Of a DNA stretch of 64,000 nucleotides, positions 1-13,300 are shown in pieces. The DNA lies in contig NW_019775717.1 of NCBI RefSeq assembly GCF_001039355.2, forward strand, positions 1 through 64,000. The letters run 5' to 3'. The position numbers and the translations under genes are program-made. How positions within the stretch are numbered: the stretch's first letter is position 1; the number at the start of each line of letters is the position of its first letter. Source of the DNA: Lingula anatina (Eukaryota > Brachiopoda > Lingulata > Lingulida > Lingulidae). The notes beneath the pieces are model-generated. The model had not been told where the DNA came from and searched no databases. It worked only from the letters and a program-made list of their open reading frames with translations.

Positions 1-1909
1 AAAAAGAGACAACTACAACGAATTGGGTGTCATATCACAATTATCAATGGTGATATATAGAGCTGTAGGGCACCTAATACGTTAATAAATCGACCATACA
101 GTTAAGCGGCCATCATAGCTTTGTGACAACGATCAATGCAAATCAATCAAAACGGTAATGATAAATCAAACAAAACTGTATACAGTAACTCTTCATACCT
201 AATCACTTTGATCTCTTCAAGAGCCAGTCAAACAAATCTAGTTTTATTAAAGAAAGCGTTAATGTGTTGTTAATTCCTATTGGCCCCTTGATGTCGGTGA
301 AGTAGCTTAGAAAGTGTGAATTATCGCTGAGGTGTCACATGCCAAGGAGATGTCACGTCATTATTTATAAAATAAGGATATAATAACGGCCATATTAAAA
401 GCGATGAGACACATAATGTCTTCATCCCCTCTCCATTCACTGTATGCAAATATAAGCACTAGTATTCCAACTGCTTTAAACTACAACGGCCAACACGAGA
501 TAGACTAAATTGAAATAGTTGATGTTATTTTCGAAGTCGAAGTGATTTTAAGTGCTTACACCATGCACTCAGAATAACGTTCCCCTAGATAGGAAAATTC
601 AATTTAAAATTGTCTAAAAAAGGTGAAAATAAAACACATTTCTATTACTCACCCGCTGGCCCATTACATGCGTCTTGTAGATGCAGACATAATTACTGTC
701 GCTGCTGTAGACGCAACCGCCTATTTGCTCTGTATTAAACTAATCGCAATAGATATTAGTTGGTGTTAGTGCGCCATGCTGCACATTAAAACATTTGAGA
801 TTCCATAGTCGGAGTGTTAACCCCCACAATAAAGACCCCCAGGGGCACTTTGTGCCACAGATCGGTAAGAAAAGAATGGCAATCTTTACCACATGCGCCC
901 ATAAAAATGGCCATATATTTCAAGTTATTCTCTCGCGAGGTGTGAAAGTATGGGGGTTATTTACCACCACGTGCTGTTGTTTTGATGTAGACTTAATCGT
1001 TTGTCGTGACTTACTCTTGTGGCATTAATATTCTTCAGAGCTCCGCGTGGGGCTGCGTTCGCACCCAAGGATGGTCTTACCAACTTTGATAATATTTTTT
1101 GTAATAAAGAACATGTCCCCACCCGTTTTACTCTGAAGGTTTTCCAGTACGTTCTTACATTGTTTCATGTACATGAGTGCCTTTTGTTTTTTTCATACTG
1201 ATTGCAAACCGAGAATTAAAGTACAATCGCATTGTACAGGCATTGTGCACAAACCTGTATCACAACACCGTTTTAAAATCTGACAGCATTTCCACATTCA
1301 AAAGGAAAATAAATTAAGATTAAAAAAACAACAACAACTCAAAATGGATTTAGAGAGTACATGGCACATAAAAATAACAGCAGGTAGCCAAACGAATGTT
1401 GAAGTTAAGTTCTACGAACCTTTTAGAAACACAACCAGAGCATTTAAATTTGAAGTAGAATAGGTGTTATTATCTGAAGTTTGCGTGGATATAGGCTGAT
1501 CTTTTAGACTCTGCGTCGATGCATATTGTTTCTCTCCCTGAACCGTTACAGTCGGGAAGTTTGTGCCTCACAAATATTTTTTTAGTGACAAAACGTCAGT
1601 TTCTCTTTTGCTAATCAATAGAGGCCGACACGCACCTGAACACGCTATACTGTATATACCCCACTATTCAAAAACTCCCAGTTGCAAATCTATTTGCTCC
1701 AATGAACAGTACCGTGATAGCCTCTTGAAAAAGTCAATCTTTTTATAGAAATTTAGAAAATCTAATGTCTGAAAAATATGGCCTAAGCGTAACGTGTAGC
1801 TCAAAAGCGATGCTGGCGATACCCTAGGCGAGTGAATATGTAATCTTGAATTTTTGTGATAGAAACAGATCGGGGAGAGCGCTCTCTCCCCCCTCATTTC
1901 TCCTGTCAA

Positions 1910-1960
<51 letters not shown>

Positions 1961-4332
1961 GCCAGAGAAATATTTGAGAATACCTATCTCAGGGAAGTTT
2001 ATACTGATAAAACCAAAAAATTGTTTTGAAGGATAAACCCACAAACACACTAAGCGATCTGCAAGAAGCTGAAACACATGTCTATATCTCTAAGGAGCCT
2101 CCGGCAATCTGGTGTATGCGGCCACCTGTTTCCAGTGAATGGGAGCTGGCTCACGGTGCGGTTTTGCTTTACTGCCAAATAAAATAAGGTTAATAAAAAA
2201 CCAAATCTGAGGCCCTCTCTTTTAAATGCCTTATAAACATTTATTGCAACATCGCATTGATTTCTTTATCAGTACGTACATGTATTTATAGAACATTCTG
2301 TAAACACAAAGTGGGATGTCAGGCAGCCAAATTGAGAAGCAAAAAAATAATGTAATGAAATGAGAAAAAATACATTAACGAAGTAGTACCTAATATCAGC
2401 GTTAAGTAGGGTAAAAGAACTCGTCTAAACCAGAAGCAGCAAGGGGAATAATCCAACCAACATGTCGTATCCGCATAGTTTGGATAATTTTCCACAGCGT
2501 TACCGCAAAACATAGACCAGTATTTGCACAGGAAATGGTTTGATTGCTGACAGTGGTACCCCCAAATCAAATCTCGTCCACGCGTTTTCTAACAAACGGA
2601 GATTTAATGAAATAATCCAGATCAGAGTTCTGATATATGGCAGTCATACTGCGGACCAACGCCTCGTGCGCTGGTATCGTTTATGCTACCGGAAACCCAG
2701 ATTATCTGGAAACGCTAAATAATAACACTCTTTTCACAATAATGTATCTAAATTAAGGAATTCTCCCCCTTTGGTCGATTCTGGTCCGTTGGACGTGTTC
2801 GCATGGAGAAGTTTTGCACATTTTTCTAAAAAAAATGATTCCATTTTAAGTAACAAAGGTCAAAGGGGGATACCCTTGCCACGCAGTTAAGACACAAAGT
2901 CGACCCAAAGTTTCATTATTTACTTTGGCGCAATGCCTTAGTCTGAAAAATAGGATGGTAATAATGTTATGGGTTATGCCTGGCTGATGCAATAAAAAGA
3001 TGACAAGCTGTGCCGATTGCGCCAGCTTTCCACATCAGTCTCAACTATCGCAATTGGCTTAAGTGAAAGCTTTTTCAGCACCGATTGCGTTTGGAGAGAT
3101 AATGCATAATGGTGAATGATCTGGCACAATGAACACCTGTTTTGGTATATGTCTCACTGTCCAGTCAAGAGAATGGACAAGAAGAACTACGTTTTCACAT
3201 TTTCGGATCACCAAGCGCTCTGTGTATTTTCTTACATTAAAACAATCTACTTCTAGAACTAAAATCTCTTTTATGTGTACACAAATAGTACAGTGCCATC
3301 CATTCCGCGACAGGCAAAGTTTGTGTGAATTTGAGTCATTCTTCGGTGTAAAAATGGTCCCCAGAGTAGTAATTATTTCCATTCAATAGGGAAAGTAGAT
3401 GAACCCCGTCACTTTTTTGCCATTTTCAATCTTCATTACACGTATGTTATCCTTTATGCACTTAACTAAATTCCCTCGAGACGGAAGAATAACGCAACTG
3501 TAATGGCGGTACGGTATTAATGGTATGAATATTTTATAAGTAGAACTATTACATAAATTGGCATGGGTAGACTATTTGTACAGTCAGTTTATTCGTTTTT
3601 TGATAATTGATGACAACTAGATAAGCGGATATTCAGCACTATTAATCATATTGGTGAAGAAATATGATAATTAATTAAATCCCGATAAACAAAAGAACTC
3701 GCACAGTTCCCGCTTGCAATGTCGAAGGCATTTCAAGTCGAAATGGCACCTTTACCACTGTTAAGTGATTGAATTTCAAGATAACAGTGTCAATGTGAGC
3801 GGATAACGCCTTAAACAGCCTCAAGATTTTGGTCGATTATTTCAACATTTACGACAGGGTTTATTCGGGGTTAAAACTGTTTAGTCGGATACATATGCTT
3901 TTTGATTTTGATTTTATTTTACGTCATTTATCGTTACCTAAACACAACAGCGACACTTTCTGTGGGCATGGCGGTCACTTGATCGCAGAAAATTTCCAAG
4001 CTAATCCTCAAAACATATTTTGAAGCGCACCAAAATTCTAAACACAAAAAAGATAAGTCGTAATATGGCAAATGATTAAAAGAAGTGTTACGTAAACTCC
4101 GTTGAATGAGCCATTTGCCTACATTTCGAAGCATCTTTCTGTGACGTAATGCTGCCAATTCATCACGAATTTACCAGCGAATGAAAATGCGATATATGTT
4201 TGTACGCTGCCCTAACTTAAAATGTTATATCCAGATAACTACACAAAGAAATAAAATGGTCTCTCATCATTTTATCTCAGCTATTTCTAAAAACGTCCAA
4301 AGATGACACAAAGTAACTACCGCACTTCTTAC
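1..4332. other. Non-coding stretch, no gene recognised
   Basis: AT-rich sequence with only short chance reading frames on both strands. An (AATA)n run lies at 1908-1960. A minus-strand frame of 107 codons at 3059-3382 overlaps a plus-strand frame of 86 codons; neither resembles a family I know. At about 653-732 a short minus-strand open stretch ends at a good donor (GTGAGT), but it is too small to call an exon. I see nothing else here. Confidence 0.5.
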
Positions 4333-4707
4333 CTGCTTTTTCTTCAATCCAACGAGAATGAGAAAATATATCTTTTAAGCTTCTGACAATGTTGGGATCA
4401 TAAACGCTCTCGTAAAACTCTCGAGTAGACCTTTGTATAAACAAACGCTCGCTGATCCTTCTTTTTATACTGTGCCAGAGTGCTATTATTATCGACAGAG
4501 TACCCGCGTAATTAATCTCTGTAGTCCTATGCCATAAGTAGCACGCGGGTCGATTAGTTGGTTCGCGACAAGTGCTTCATGATGCTGATGGAAAAATTGG
4601 ATCATTTTTGGAGCGATCCAATGGATATCGGCGTTATTTCGCGCCAAGGAGGAGCGGACAAGAAAGCATTGTTGGTTTTCTAGGAAGTTAATTCCATTTT
4701 GAGTGTT
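4333..4707 (-). pseudogene. Possible degraded exon or frame-broken coding segment
   Basis: On the minus strand this stretch has protein-like composition that moves between frames. The first part (about 4707 down to 4490) is open for over 60 codons and includes QLIDPRATYGIGLQRLITR before three stops in a row. A different frame, open from about 4585 to 4333, ends with SLKDIFSHSRWIEEKA directly at a canonical donor (CAG then GTAAGA, at 4332-4327). A third frame is open between them. This could be a pseudogene exon with indels, a real exon with sequencing errors, or chance. I do not recognise the family. Confidence 0.25.
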
Positions 4708-7700
4708 TGATCATAAAATGAACATTCAGTACTTGTGAAAACATCCCATTGAATGCAATGTGAATATAGCTAATATTTTATAGTTGATTTACTAGAAAAC
4801 CACTCAGACTGATTATTTTTTTAACTGATGTATTCATACAATCCTGCGCTAGTAAATACAATGGCTTGATTAATACACTTGTTTATCATCAATAACAAAA
4901 GATACTTACTCTTCAATTGGTTATTTTCCGAGTACTAGATGAATTGCAGTGATCAGTAATAATGGTGAAGGAGTCCATGTTTACCGAAATATTCAGAAGA
5001 TGACCCAGCAGTAGGCGGGTGCACGTGTAGGTGGTAGTGTATAATGTCTGTGTAGGTGCGGCGAAGATGGCTTTTAAGTCAAAATTCATAGAAGGCACCA
5101 ACGGACGTTTGAGGTGTGCATGGTACAGTACATGTATTTGGAAGTGGAAATTGTCGTATTCCAGATGACCAAATAAGGAAACATATACCACTTCAGATGA
5201 CCAAATAAGGTAACATAAACCACTTCAGATGACCAAATATGGAAACGTTTACTTGCTAAATGAAGGCGGCCATTGAACTTTTCCAAAGAGGATACACTTT
5301 TATTCAGAAAGATGATGGCACTTTGGAACGTATGTCATTAACGGGAATACACTCCCTCTTTATGGAATGTCATTTTTGTAAATTTCGAACTGATTTCATC
5401 GTTTATATAAAATCACAGAAAATAAGATAAGTGTATGGTCTATTTCTGCTTCTGAAACCTACGATGAACACTTTACGTATCAGTCAAATTACTAAAAGAG
5501 CCAGATATGAATAACATGTAAAGTCAATTTGTTCTTCAGAAATTAATTATTCTCGAGACAAAAATATTGATGTAACCGACGAAGTTAAATAGCTTTTTAA
5601 GGCATGAGTGTTCTTGTAGTAGACAGATTTTTCATTAACAGGTCTTGTTAAGCGAAGTATTATCACAATACGCCTACAGTTCCAACTGCATAGTAACAAA
5701 GGAAATGAGCATTGTTTGTTTGAGTACATGGCAATTATTGTGAATGCCACTTAAGAAATTATGACCGTCTATTGCCCTTAATATATAACGATTAGGTTTT
5801 TAAAATTCGATGCGTCATATTTGCCTTAACGAACCATACGTCAAACCCCTGGACATTTCTGAAATCATAAAAGCGACTCGCTGTTGTCGCATGTTTTGTT
5901 AAGAATAGCCATTAAATCTTATTCATCTCCAAATTTCTGCGGTTCTGGTAGCATGTGCTTGATTGTTTCAACATTTATTCATTAAAATACATCTTTTGAT
6001 TTGGATTATAAGACTTTGTCGCCATTCTGTTTTTATTCATGTACGAATAATACAATTGAGAATAACAATAAAAGCAGCACTTACGGCAGTACTTTACTCT
6101 ACCAATTTCATCGTGCTTTACCGCAATTTCCTTGAAAAGGTAATTTTCGCAACATGCACACAACCCATTCAGGGACAATGCTCTTCATTCGCATACGCTG
6201 AATTCAAAGACATCAACACAGTTAGTGTACATATTTCATCTGTATATTGAAATGCTAGATTACACTAATGGAAAGTGCAGGCTGTCCGTGAGTGATCATG
6301 ACGTGCGAATCATCAACCATCAGAAATATTTCTCTGTAACTTTAAGTTCGACTCATTCATGAAATCACGTTTTGTTGTTACCATGGGAACATAAGACTTG
6401 TCGGCTTTAAGGAGATCTGACAAATCACAATTAATAAAAACTCTTAATCAGGGTAACCACAACGTAAACAGAAGCGTTGTCATGGAAATGACCACAAACA
6501 ATTCTGTGTACATTTTGGGAGTGTGACAAGAGAAAATCAAGGTGCGAAATAAGATCAAGTATTTCATAGAGGTACACCTACCTGCTTATGGTGCCCGACT
6601 TCGTCAAAGTCCTCTGCGTATTCGTTCTTAACTACCGCCCAACTCACCCTTGTATGGGCAGCTCTTTGAATATTTGGATATGCATTTATTGTTTATACTA
6701 AATCAAAAATATCATCTGATCCATTATGTGGTTAAACTAACATTTCCAAGTCAATAGTCAATGTTTTATTTCAATAACTGCATTTCACGCTTCAGACAAA
6801 AATGCGCCTCTTCTTTTTAACGGACATAGTCATGTACAGGTATAGAGTAATAATTTATACTAGATAGTTGACGTATGTCATGATACATTGGTTTTGTAAT
6901 CCATTGTCACTTTTTCCAACACTAGATATCATGTGATACACACCATGTCAATTTACATGCACCTTAGATATATAGGTCTAACACACCGTCAATTGTGCTG
7001 CTTCCACTGGTCATAGTTGTATACTGTTCACATTTTACAATACAACATTCAATTAATGGAAATACAAGTGGTATAAATACTTATGCCGAACAGCTTGAAT
7101 TTAGTGAGATGCATTCAATAAAAACTGAGTAGTTAATTAGACGACTACAGCCCAAATGCAAGGTCGGTCTGAAAGGTAAAACGTATATATGTAAAATGAG
7201 AAACAGGAAACATTCGTTTTTACCATAATTTCTTTTGATAATATAGAAATGGTCAGGATTTAAGATGTTTTTCTTCTGTTGTTTCTAACGACCCCTAGTG
7301 TTTTGTCATATTTACAAGGTCATAGCATTGTGTGGGTGATCTGAGGTGGACGCCATTAGCATTGGGTGTGGCGTTTTTTCATGCTTACTGAATTACAGTT
7401 CTCTAAATGTTTCAATCACTGTCAGTGTATTATCATCCTATTCTCTCCAGGGGAAGTTTGTGTAATTTGAGTTTGATAATAAATAGTCATATGTGTTGTT
7501 TTGAATATAAAAGCTTTGCAAAAAAGCGATATTTAAGTAAGTTTTCGTGTCAGTGGGTGTTCGTTAAAATCCTGCGAGCGGTCCATTGAGCCAAGACATC
7601 ACGGGTTTGTTGAGTGCCTGGATCGATTCTGTCAAATATGCGTACATAGGCCGTGATTTACTGTACTTTGAAAGTTGGTTACAAATAGAAAAATCATTAT

Positions 7701-10323
7701 CACGGTGAAATGGCCTCTGATTTCGATTTGGATCGTAAATCAACGGGGCGTTAATTCGCTTCGCAATGCTCAGCAAGCCATCATTTTGACGCAGAATGTG
7801 AACAGTAAATCGGACTTTTGGAAACACGTTATCGGTCACTGAAGTCTCTCTATAAATCAGCGTGAATAATTACCGTAATTTCACTTTTAAAAATCTCTCC
7901 ATGCAGGTTGTAAATTAGTCAAATCCATCCTGCAGCAGGTCGTTTACGTGCAGGCATTGCGTCGGCTGTGCAATCACTGCCAGAGATAGCGTACACTGGC
8001 AAAAACGGGCACCTGCTCCTGTATGTGACACAAAGCTGACCAAGAGAACAGCAGGATTTCAACTCCTGAACTTCATAAACTGCCTCATAGCCAGCATTTA
8101 GCTCAGTCGGATTATGTCGGTTTAAAGCCCAATTATTGGGAATAGTTGCTATACGGAATTATTTATTCATGCATCAAATAATATTGCAACTGAACTAAAT
8201 GTCATATCAATACTCATTTTAGACAATCAGGAGACCAGATGTTTTAACCGATCGTACATGGTAAATAGTGTGCATATTGTAGCGCTTGACACGAAGGTAC
8301 CTGAAATGTGTAGACCCGTTGTATGATGTACAAGTACATGTATTTCAATTTGACGAACACAGGAAACAAAGGTTATTCATTATCTAGAACACCCAGAAAT
8401 AAATGACAACAATTAACACTTGTTTTAAGCGCTCACAAGCTCACCATTAGTCGATATAGTGATATGCATTCAGACTTAAGTGGTACCCATTTATTCCATA
8501 TTTTTCGCCGACGTTAGTTTTGCTGACTAACGTATACAACGTGTGCTATACTCTCTTTCGGGGTTTCGCTCTAAAGTGTCATTTATTTGTCTTTTGGCAT
8601 TCAGGGAAGATCCCATACAGTTTATTGCCATTGTTATATTATTACTTGACACGTGGTTTATAAATTGGGGTAACAAACGCAGTGAACTCACTAAACGCAT
8701 GCCACGACGGTCTATCTATCTATTTGCGACGTTGTTCAGAATGTAAACATGGTGATCAGTAGCAACGGTTGTTTTCATAGTGTTACACATACAATAGATA
8801 ACTAGTTAGTGAAAGGAGACATCGAAGACAATGAGAAGTGTACGTACAATGTGACAATTCATATACAACCACAAGCTAAGTTGATCTTATGTACAAGGTC
8901 ATTAAATGTGATATCCCCAAGTTGGCAATACTGATTGCGATTTCAAATGCGCTTTAACAACCTTGAATGCGTTTGTGAAGATATACATCCATAAATGTTA
9001 AATCCGAGACCTGGTTAAGAATTTATACTTGATCCACGTGTAATCAAAAACTGGAAAACAGTCAATGTTATACAAATATTGGCATTTGTATGCCGCCAAA
9101 GTGGTGTTTTGTAAACCTCAGGAAAGATACATCACTCAAGGCGCGCGCCAATAATCGGACAATATCAACGCTGTTAAAACGTCCTTTTCTGACATTCAGG
9201 CCAATGAACTTTTGAGCCATACGTAGTATTGACTGAAAGCCAAAGTAAAATTTGTTTTATTTTGCAATTCAATACATGTATGTCAATGTCCTCCAAGTTG
9301 TTAAAAATGTTTCAACATTGACGTCATAGACCATTGTTGTCGTCTGATTGATAACATGAGTTCTGTCTTATGATTGGTTATAATAAATCAGCAATTACGT
9401 CATCGGTCAGAATTATGTTAATGGTGTTATTGGTCAATATTATGTTTTATCAGACCTCACGTTCCCGGATGAAAGAATATAATCTATGCTATTTCCATAG
9501 TTCGTTTGCATACATCCCTCACATTGTTAATAATCACTGGTACATTCAAAAGTCAATTTTGCGTCGACATCCTGATTTCAATGCAATGTGTCGGTGCATG
9601 CAAGGTTCACAGACATCTACTGGCAGATCTATATTTGTCTAGGGGACAACTTCAATGATCAACTGAAATCAAAATTACCGGGGGTAGTTTTGAATGATCG
9701 TTCATCTGTCATATTCAAACTTTAACTCGCGACATAATAGCCTTGTCACACAATGTGAGCACATTAAAAAATTTTTTAAACAGATTTATTTCTGCAATAA
9801 AGATATACATAATAAATAAATTCAAAGCAGGCGGCACGTCGCCACAGCATTATGTGCTCGCCTGCGTTAATATAATTCATAGTAACAAAATTAATTGATT
9901 ATGATTATATAGAAGTAATGATAATAATTGTGATAACACTAATTAGTACTCATTATTGTAAAGGAGAGCAACAAGGAAGGGGGACATAGACACGGGGCGA
10001 TATATGCGATATACGAGCACATATTTTCATAATGTGAGATGCTATGAGTAGAAAGCTGTAGGATCTCTTTTGACCATCTATTCTGACGAAAGTTGTTTGT
10101 GTGACGTTACAGCAAACGAATCGTTGAACCAAACGATATTTGGAAAATTTCGCCTTTGTACGTTTATATAATTAAATAACGTTATGGTAACGTTACAAAA
10201 CATCCTGGGTTTTCCTGGTATGGGCAGCCGGAGTAGAAGCAGGACACTGGGTCTGTTGAGATCAGCAAACAAAGATACCACTATTACGTCACCTTGATGG
10301 TTGGCGAGTTAAACCCAGAGACC
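4708..10323. other. Intergenic stretch downstream of gene A, no gene recognised
   Basis: No convincing coding exon is visible. A minus-strand frame of about 91 codons at 7564-7839 (from a GTG) has balanced composition but matches no family I know and has no clear partner exons. A three-copy minisatellite lies at 5163-5258. A reverse-strand AATAAA (tttatt) near 9785 is a possible poly(A) signal for gene A, whose stop codon is at 10324. Confidence 0.45.
5163..5258. repeat. Minisatellite, 32-bp period, three copies
   Basis: The unit beginning AGATGACCAAATAAGG recurs at about 5163, 5195 and 5227, each time preceded by CACTTC or a close variant. The copies differ by a few bases. No coding context. 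Confidence 0.75.
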
Positions 10324-13300
10324 CTAAACTTGTTTTATCTTCATAACTGCCCAATGGAGCAGAACGGCGCCGTCGCCATTGCTACCGTAAGGTATCCCGT
10401 TATGCTTGAAACGGGAAAAACATTCACCTGCGCAATTTTCTGCTACATATACTGTGCTGTATTTACCGGTGAGGCTTACTTCTGAACATGAATTATACCA
10501 CCACCCACCGGCGTACGATTCTGCACAATTGTGGTTATTTATCAGGTCATTGTCGCTCTCGTAAGTGCTAAATTTCATCCCTTGGATAGAGAGCCAAGGC
10601 TCGCCATTACTCAAGTTCCCCTCTCCCTGAGGAAAATGGCCCAAAGTGTAGTGTGTCTCCTCGGGTTCTACGGTGAAATTCACGAGGACGTGAGAGAAGT
10701 AAGTGTCGGTCAAGACGTCCCTGACTTCGGTCATTAAGGAGTAATTCCCCTGGTTGGTAAGATGATGGAACGCCTCCAGTCCCAACCAATGGTCGCCCGC
10801 CACGTCACCAAACCCGTTTCTGAACTCGGTCCATTCTCTGAAAAAAATGATGCACATATTCGTTCCTATGTGAGGTACGTCATGTATGCCTTGGGAGTTT
10901 TTGAGAAAACAAGCACGATTTCCTGAGTCTCGGACTTCACGCATGAGAAAAATTGAAGTGCACTGTTAAATTCATCGTAAAATTTCTACAAATGTAAAAA
11001 ATCGTCTTACAGCCCATATGGTGTATATATGGTGCAAACATCTCACCTGGTAAAATTCAGTTCGTCACTCGTTCTCCGCATCAGAACAGTCCAACCTTGT
11101 TCACAGTACACTTGAACTGCTCTCTTCATGCCATGGCTGTATATCCAGTGAACGCCATCTACCTCACCTAAAAGATACATGGTACTTAGAACTCAATTCA
11201 CATCAGACAATAGCATAATATGCATTAACACGTGTAATTTAACATACTACATATGTAAGCATATATAATTGTATATCCATATATATTGTGTAAATAATGT
11301 AGTCTAGAGAGCCTGCAAATGTATTCATATTATTTAGTGCTTAATAAACTTATTATTATTATTAACATCTGACCTCAAGCGTTTCGGTCACGTGATAGGG
11401 AAGATATTGACCGCTTTTTGGTAATAAAACTGGCTACACATGGACATCTCTCACCATGCCATTTGCGCTGCCAAAATATTTCACAATACAACTAGTCAGA
11501 GTCATAAAAGAAGAACTACAGTACCTCGCACACAGGACTTGACATTATGTTGCCACGGGGCGAAAAGAAAAACAGATGACATAAACTTGTACATTGTGCA
11601 TCCAATGGTTCAAAACTAATTTCGTAACTCAAATCAGTTTCCAGGTTTAACGTGATAAAACTTGAGTGACTTGGGAAGATACTAGTAATTCCCACATTTG
11701 CTGTTTTAATTAATTGAAATTAATTTTAAGTAATGTATATTCCGCAAGGTAATCAATGCGAACCACCTGTACTGTTTCAGACCTGCCTCTAACCGTACTG
11801 TATGTCATGCGATCTTAATTCACTACTCTACCCGAATTATATTTCCTAATTGCAACGTATCCTTTCCTCTCTTTAAATTCAGATGCCAATACACAAAGGC
11901 TTGTAAAATATTTAGTTTTAAGATTTTTGTTTTCCATGCCACTCCGTTTTTTTTTTATCTACAATAGCCTTTATAATTAAAGTATTATCGAGCCGGGACA
12001 AGGGCATTTCTTTGAAAAAATTGATTGTAACATATATCGCAGTAAAAGCACATGATTAAGACCGCGAAATCGAACCGCAAAGATATGTCCTACATCTTAG
12101 GCTTGAAAAACGAAATGGGTTTCAGTAAATCGCCCACGAATGTGTACAACAAATAAGAAGGCGTTGTGAACGGACAAGTATTTGAGCAGCTGGACCTGTG
12201 TACTTTAGCAACAACTGCTATCCATCGAAATTCAGAATGATGGGAAATCGTTAGATTTGTATTACCAACATCTTTAACGCAATAACATGCTCAAATCTAT
12301 TAATGCAGAAAGGGTAATCAATACAATTGTCAACCTCGGCAGATAGGGGTTCGGGTTAAGATGTCCATTCTGTGATATCCCATTAGTAAAATAATGGCGT
12401 TTTCATTTCTCTTGTGTCATTTTTTCTATTCCTCTGATACAGGTACATATACTGAGTACTGAATAGATGCATGTGTTTGCGCATTCGTATCTTCCAGTAC
12501 ACATGCACCCATTCTTTCACTCACGATCATTGTGCAGGAAAGAAAAGAGAAGAAGGAGAGAGAGACAAAGAGAGAGAGCGGAAAGTAAAGCGACTTTGTG
12601 CAATTGCAAAATCTTAAAGGTACATATGAACCGAGCATCGGTGGTGCGTGGNACGATTTCCTGAGTCTCGGACTTCACGCATGAGAAAAATTGAAGTGCA
12701 CTGTTAAATTCATCGTAAAATTTCTACAAATGTAAAAAATCGTCTTACAGCCCATATGGTGTATATATGGTGCAAACATCTCACCTGGTAAAATTCAGTT
12801 CGTCACTCGTTCTCCGCATCAGAACAGTCCAACCTTGTTCACAGTACACTTGAACTGCTCTCTTCATGCCATGGCTGTATATCCAGTGAACGCCATCTAC
12901 CTCACCTAAAAGATACATGGTACTTAGAACTCAATTCACATCAGACAATAGCATAATATGCATTAACACGTGTAATTTAACATACTACATATGTAAGCAT
13001 ATATAATTGTATATCCATATATATTGTGTAAATAATGTAGTCTAGAGAGCCTGCAAATGTATTCATATTATTTAGTGCTTAATAAACTTATTATTATTAT
13101 TAACATCTGACCTCAAGCGTTTCGGTCACGTGATAGGGAAGATATTGACCGCTTTTTGGTAATAAAACTGGCTACACATGGACATCTCTCACCATGCCAT
13201 TTGCGCTGCCAAAATATTTCACAATACAACTAGTCAGAGTCATAAAAGAAGAACTACAGTACCTCGCACACAGGACTTGACATTATGTTGCCACGGGGCG

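Noticed and set aside
653-732. Short Cys-containing open stretch before a GTGAGT donor, minus strand
   Set aside because: Only about 25 codons, with a weak acceptor and no neighbouring exon in a compatible phase that I could find.
1664-2077. 137-codon minus-strand frame
   Set aside because: A large part translates the (AATA)n microsatellite at 1908-1960; not a gene.
3059-3382. 107-codon minus-strand frame
   Set aside because: It overlaps an 86-codon plus-strand frame, has no recognisable domain, no signal of splicing and no neighbours; most likely chance.
7564-7839. 91-codon minus-strand frame with balanced composition
   Set aside because: It starts from GTG rather than ATG, matches no family I know and has no clear partner exons. 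A possible acceptor (CTTCAG near 7841) is not enough to call a gene.
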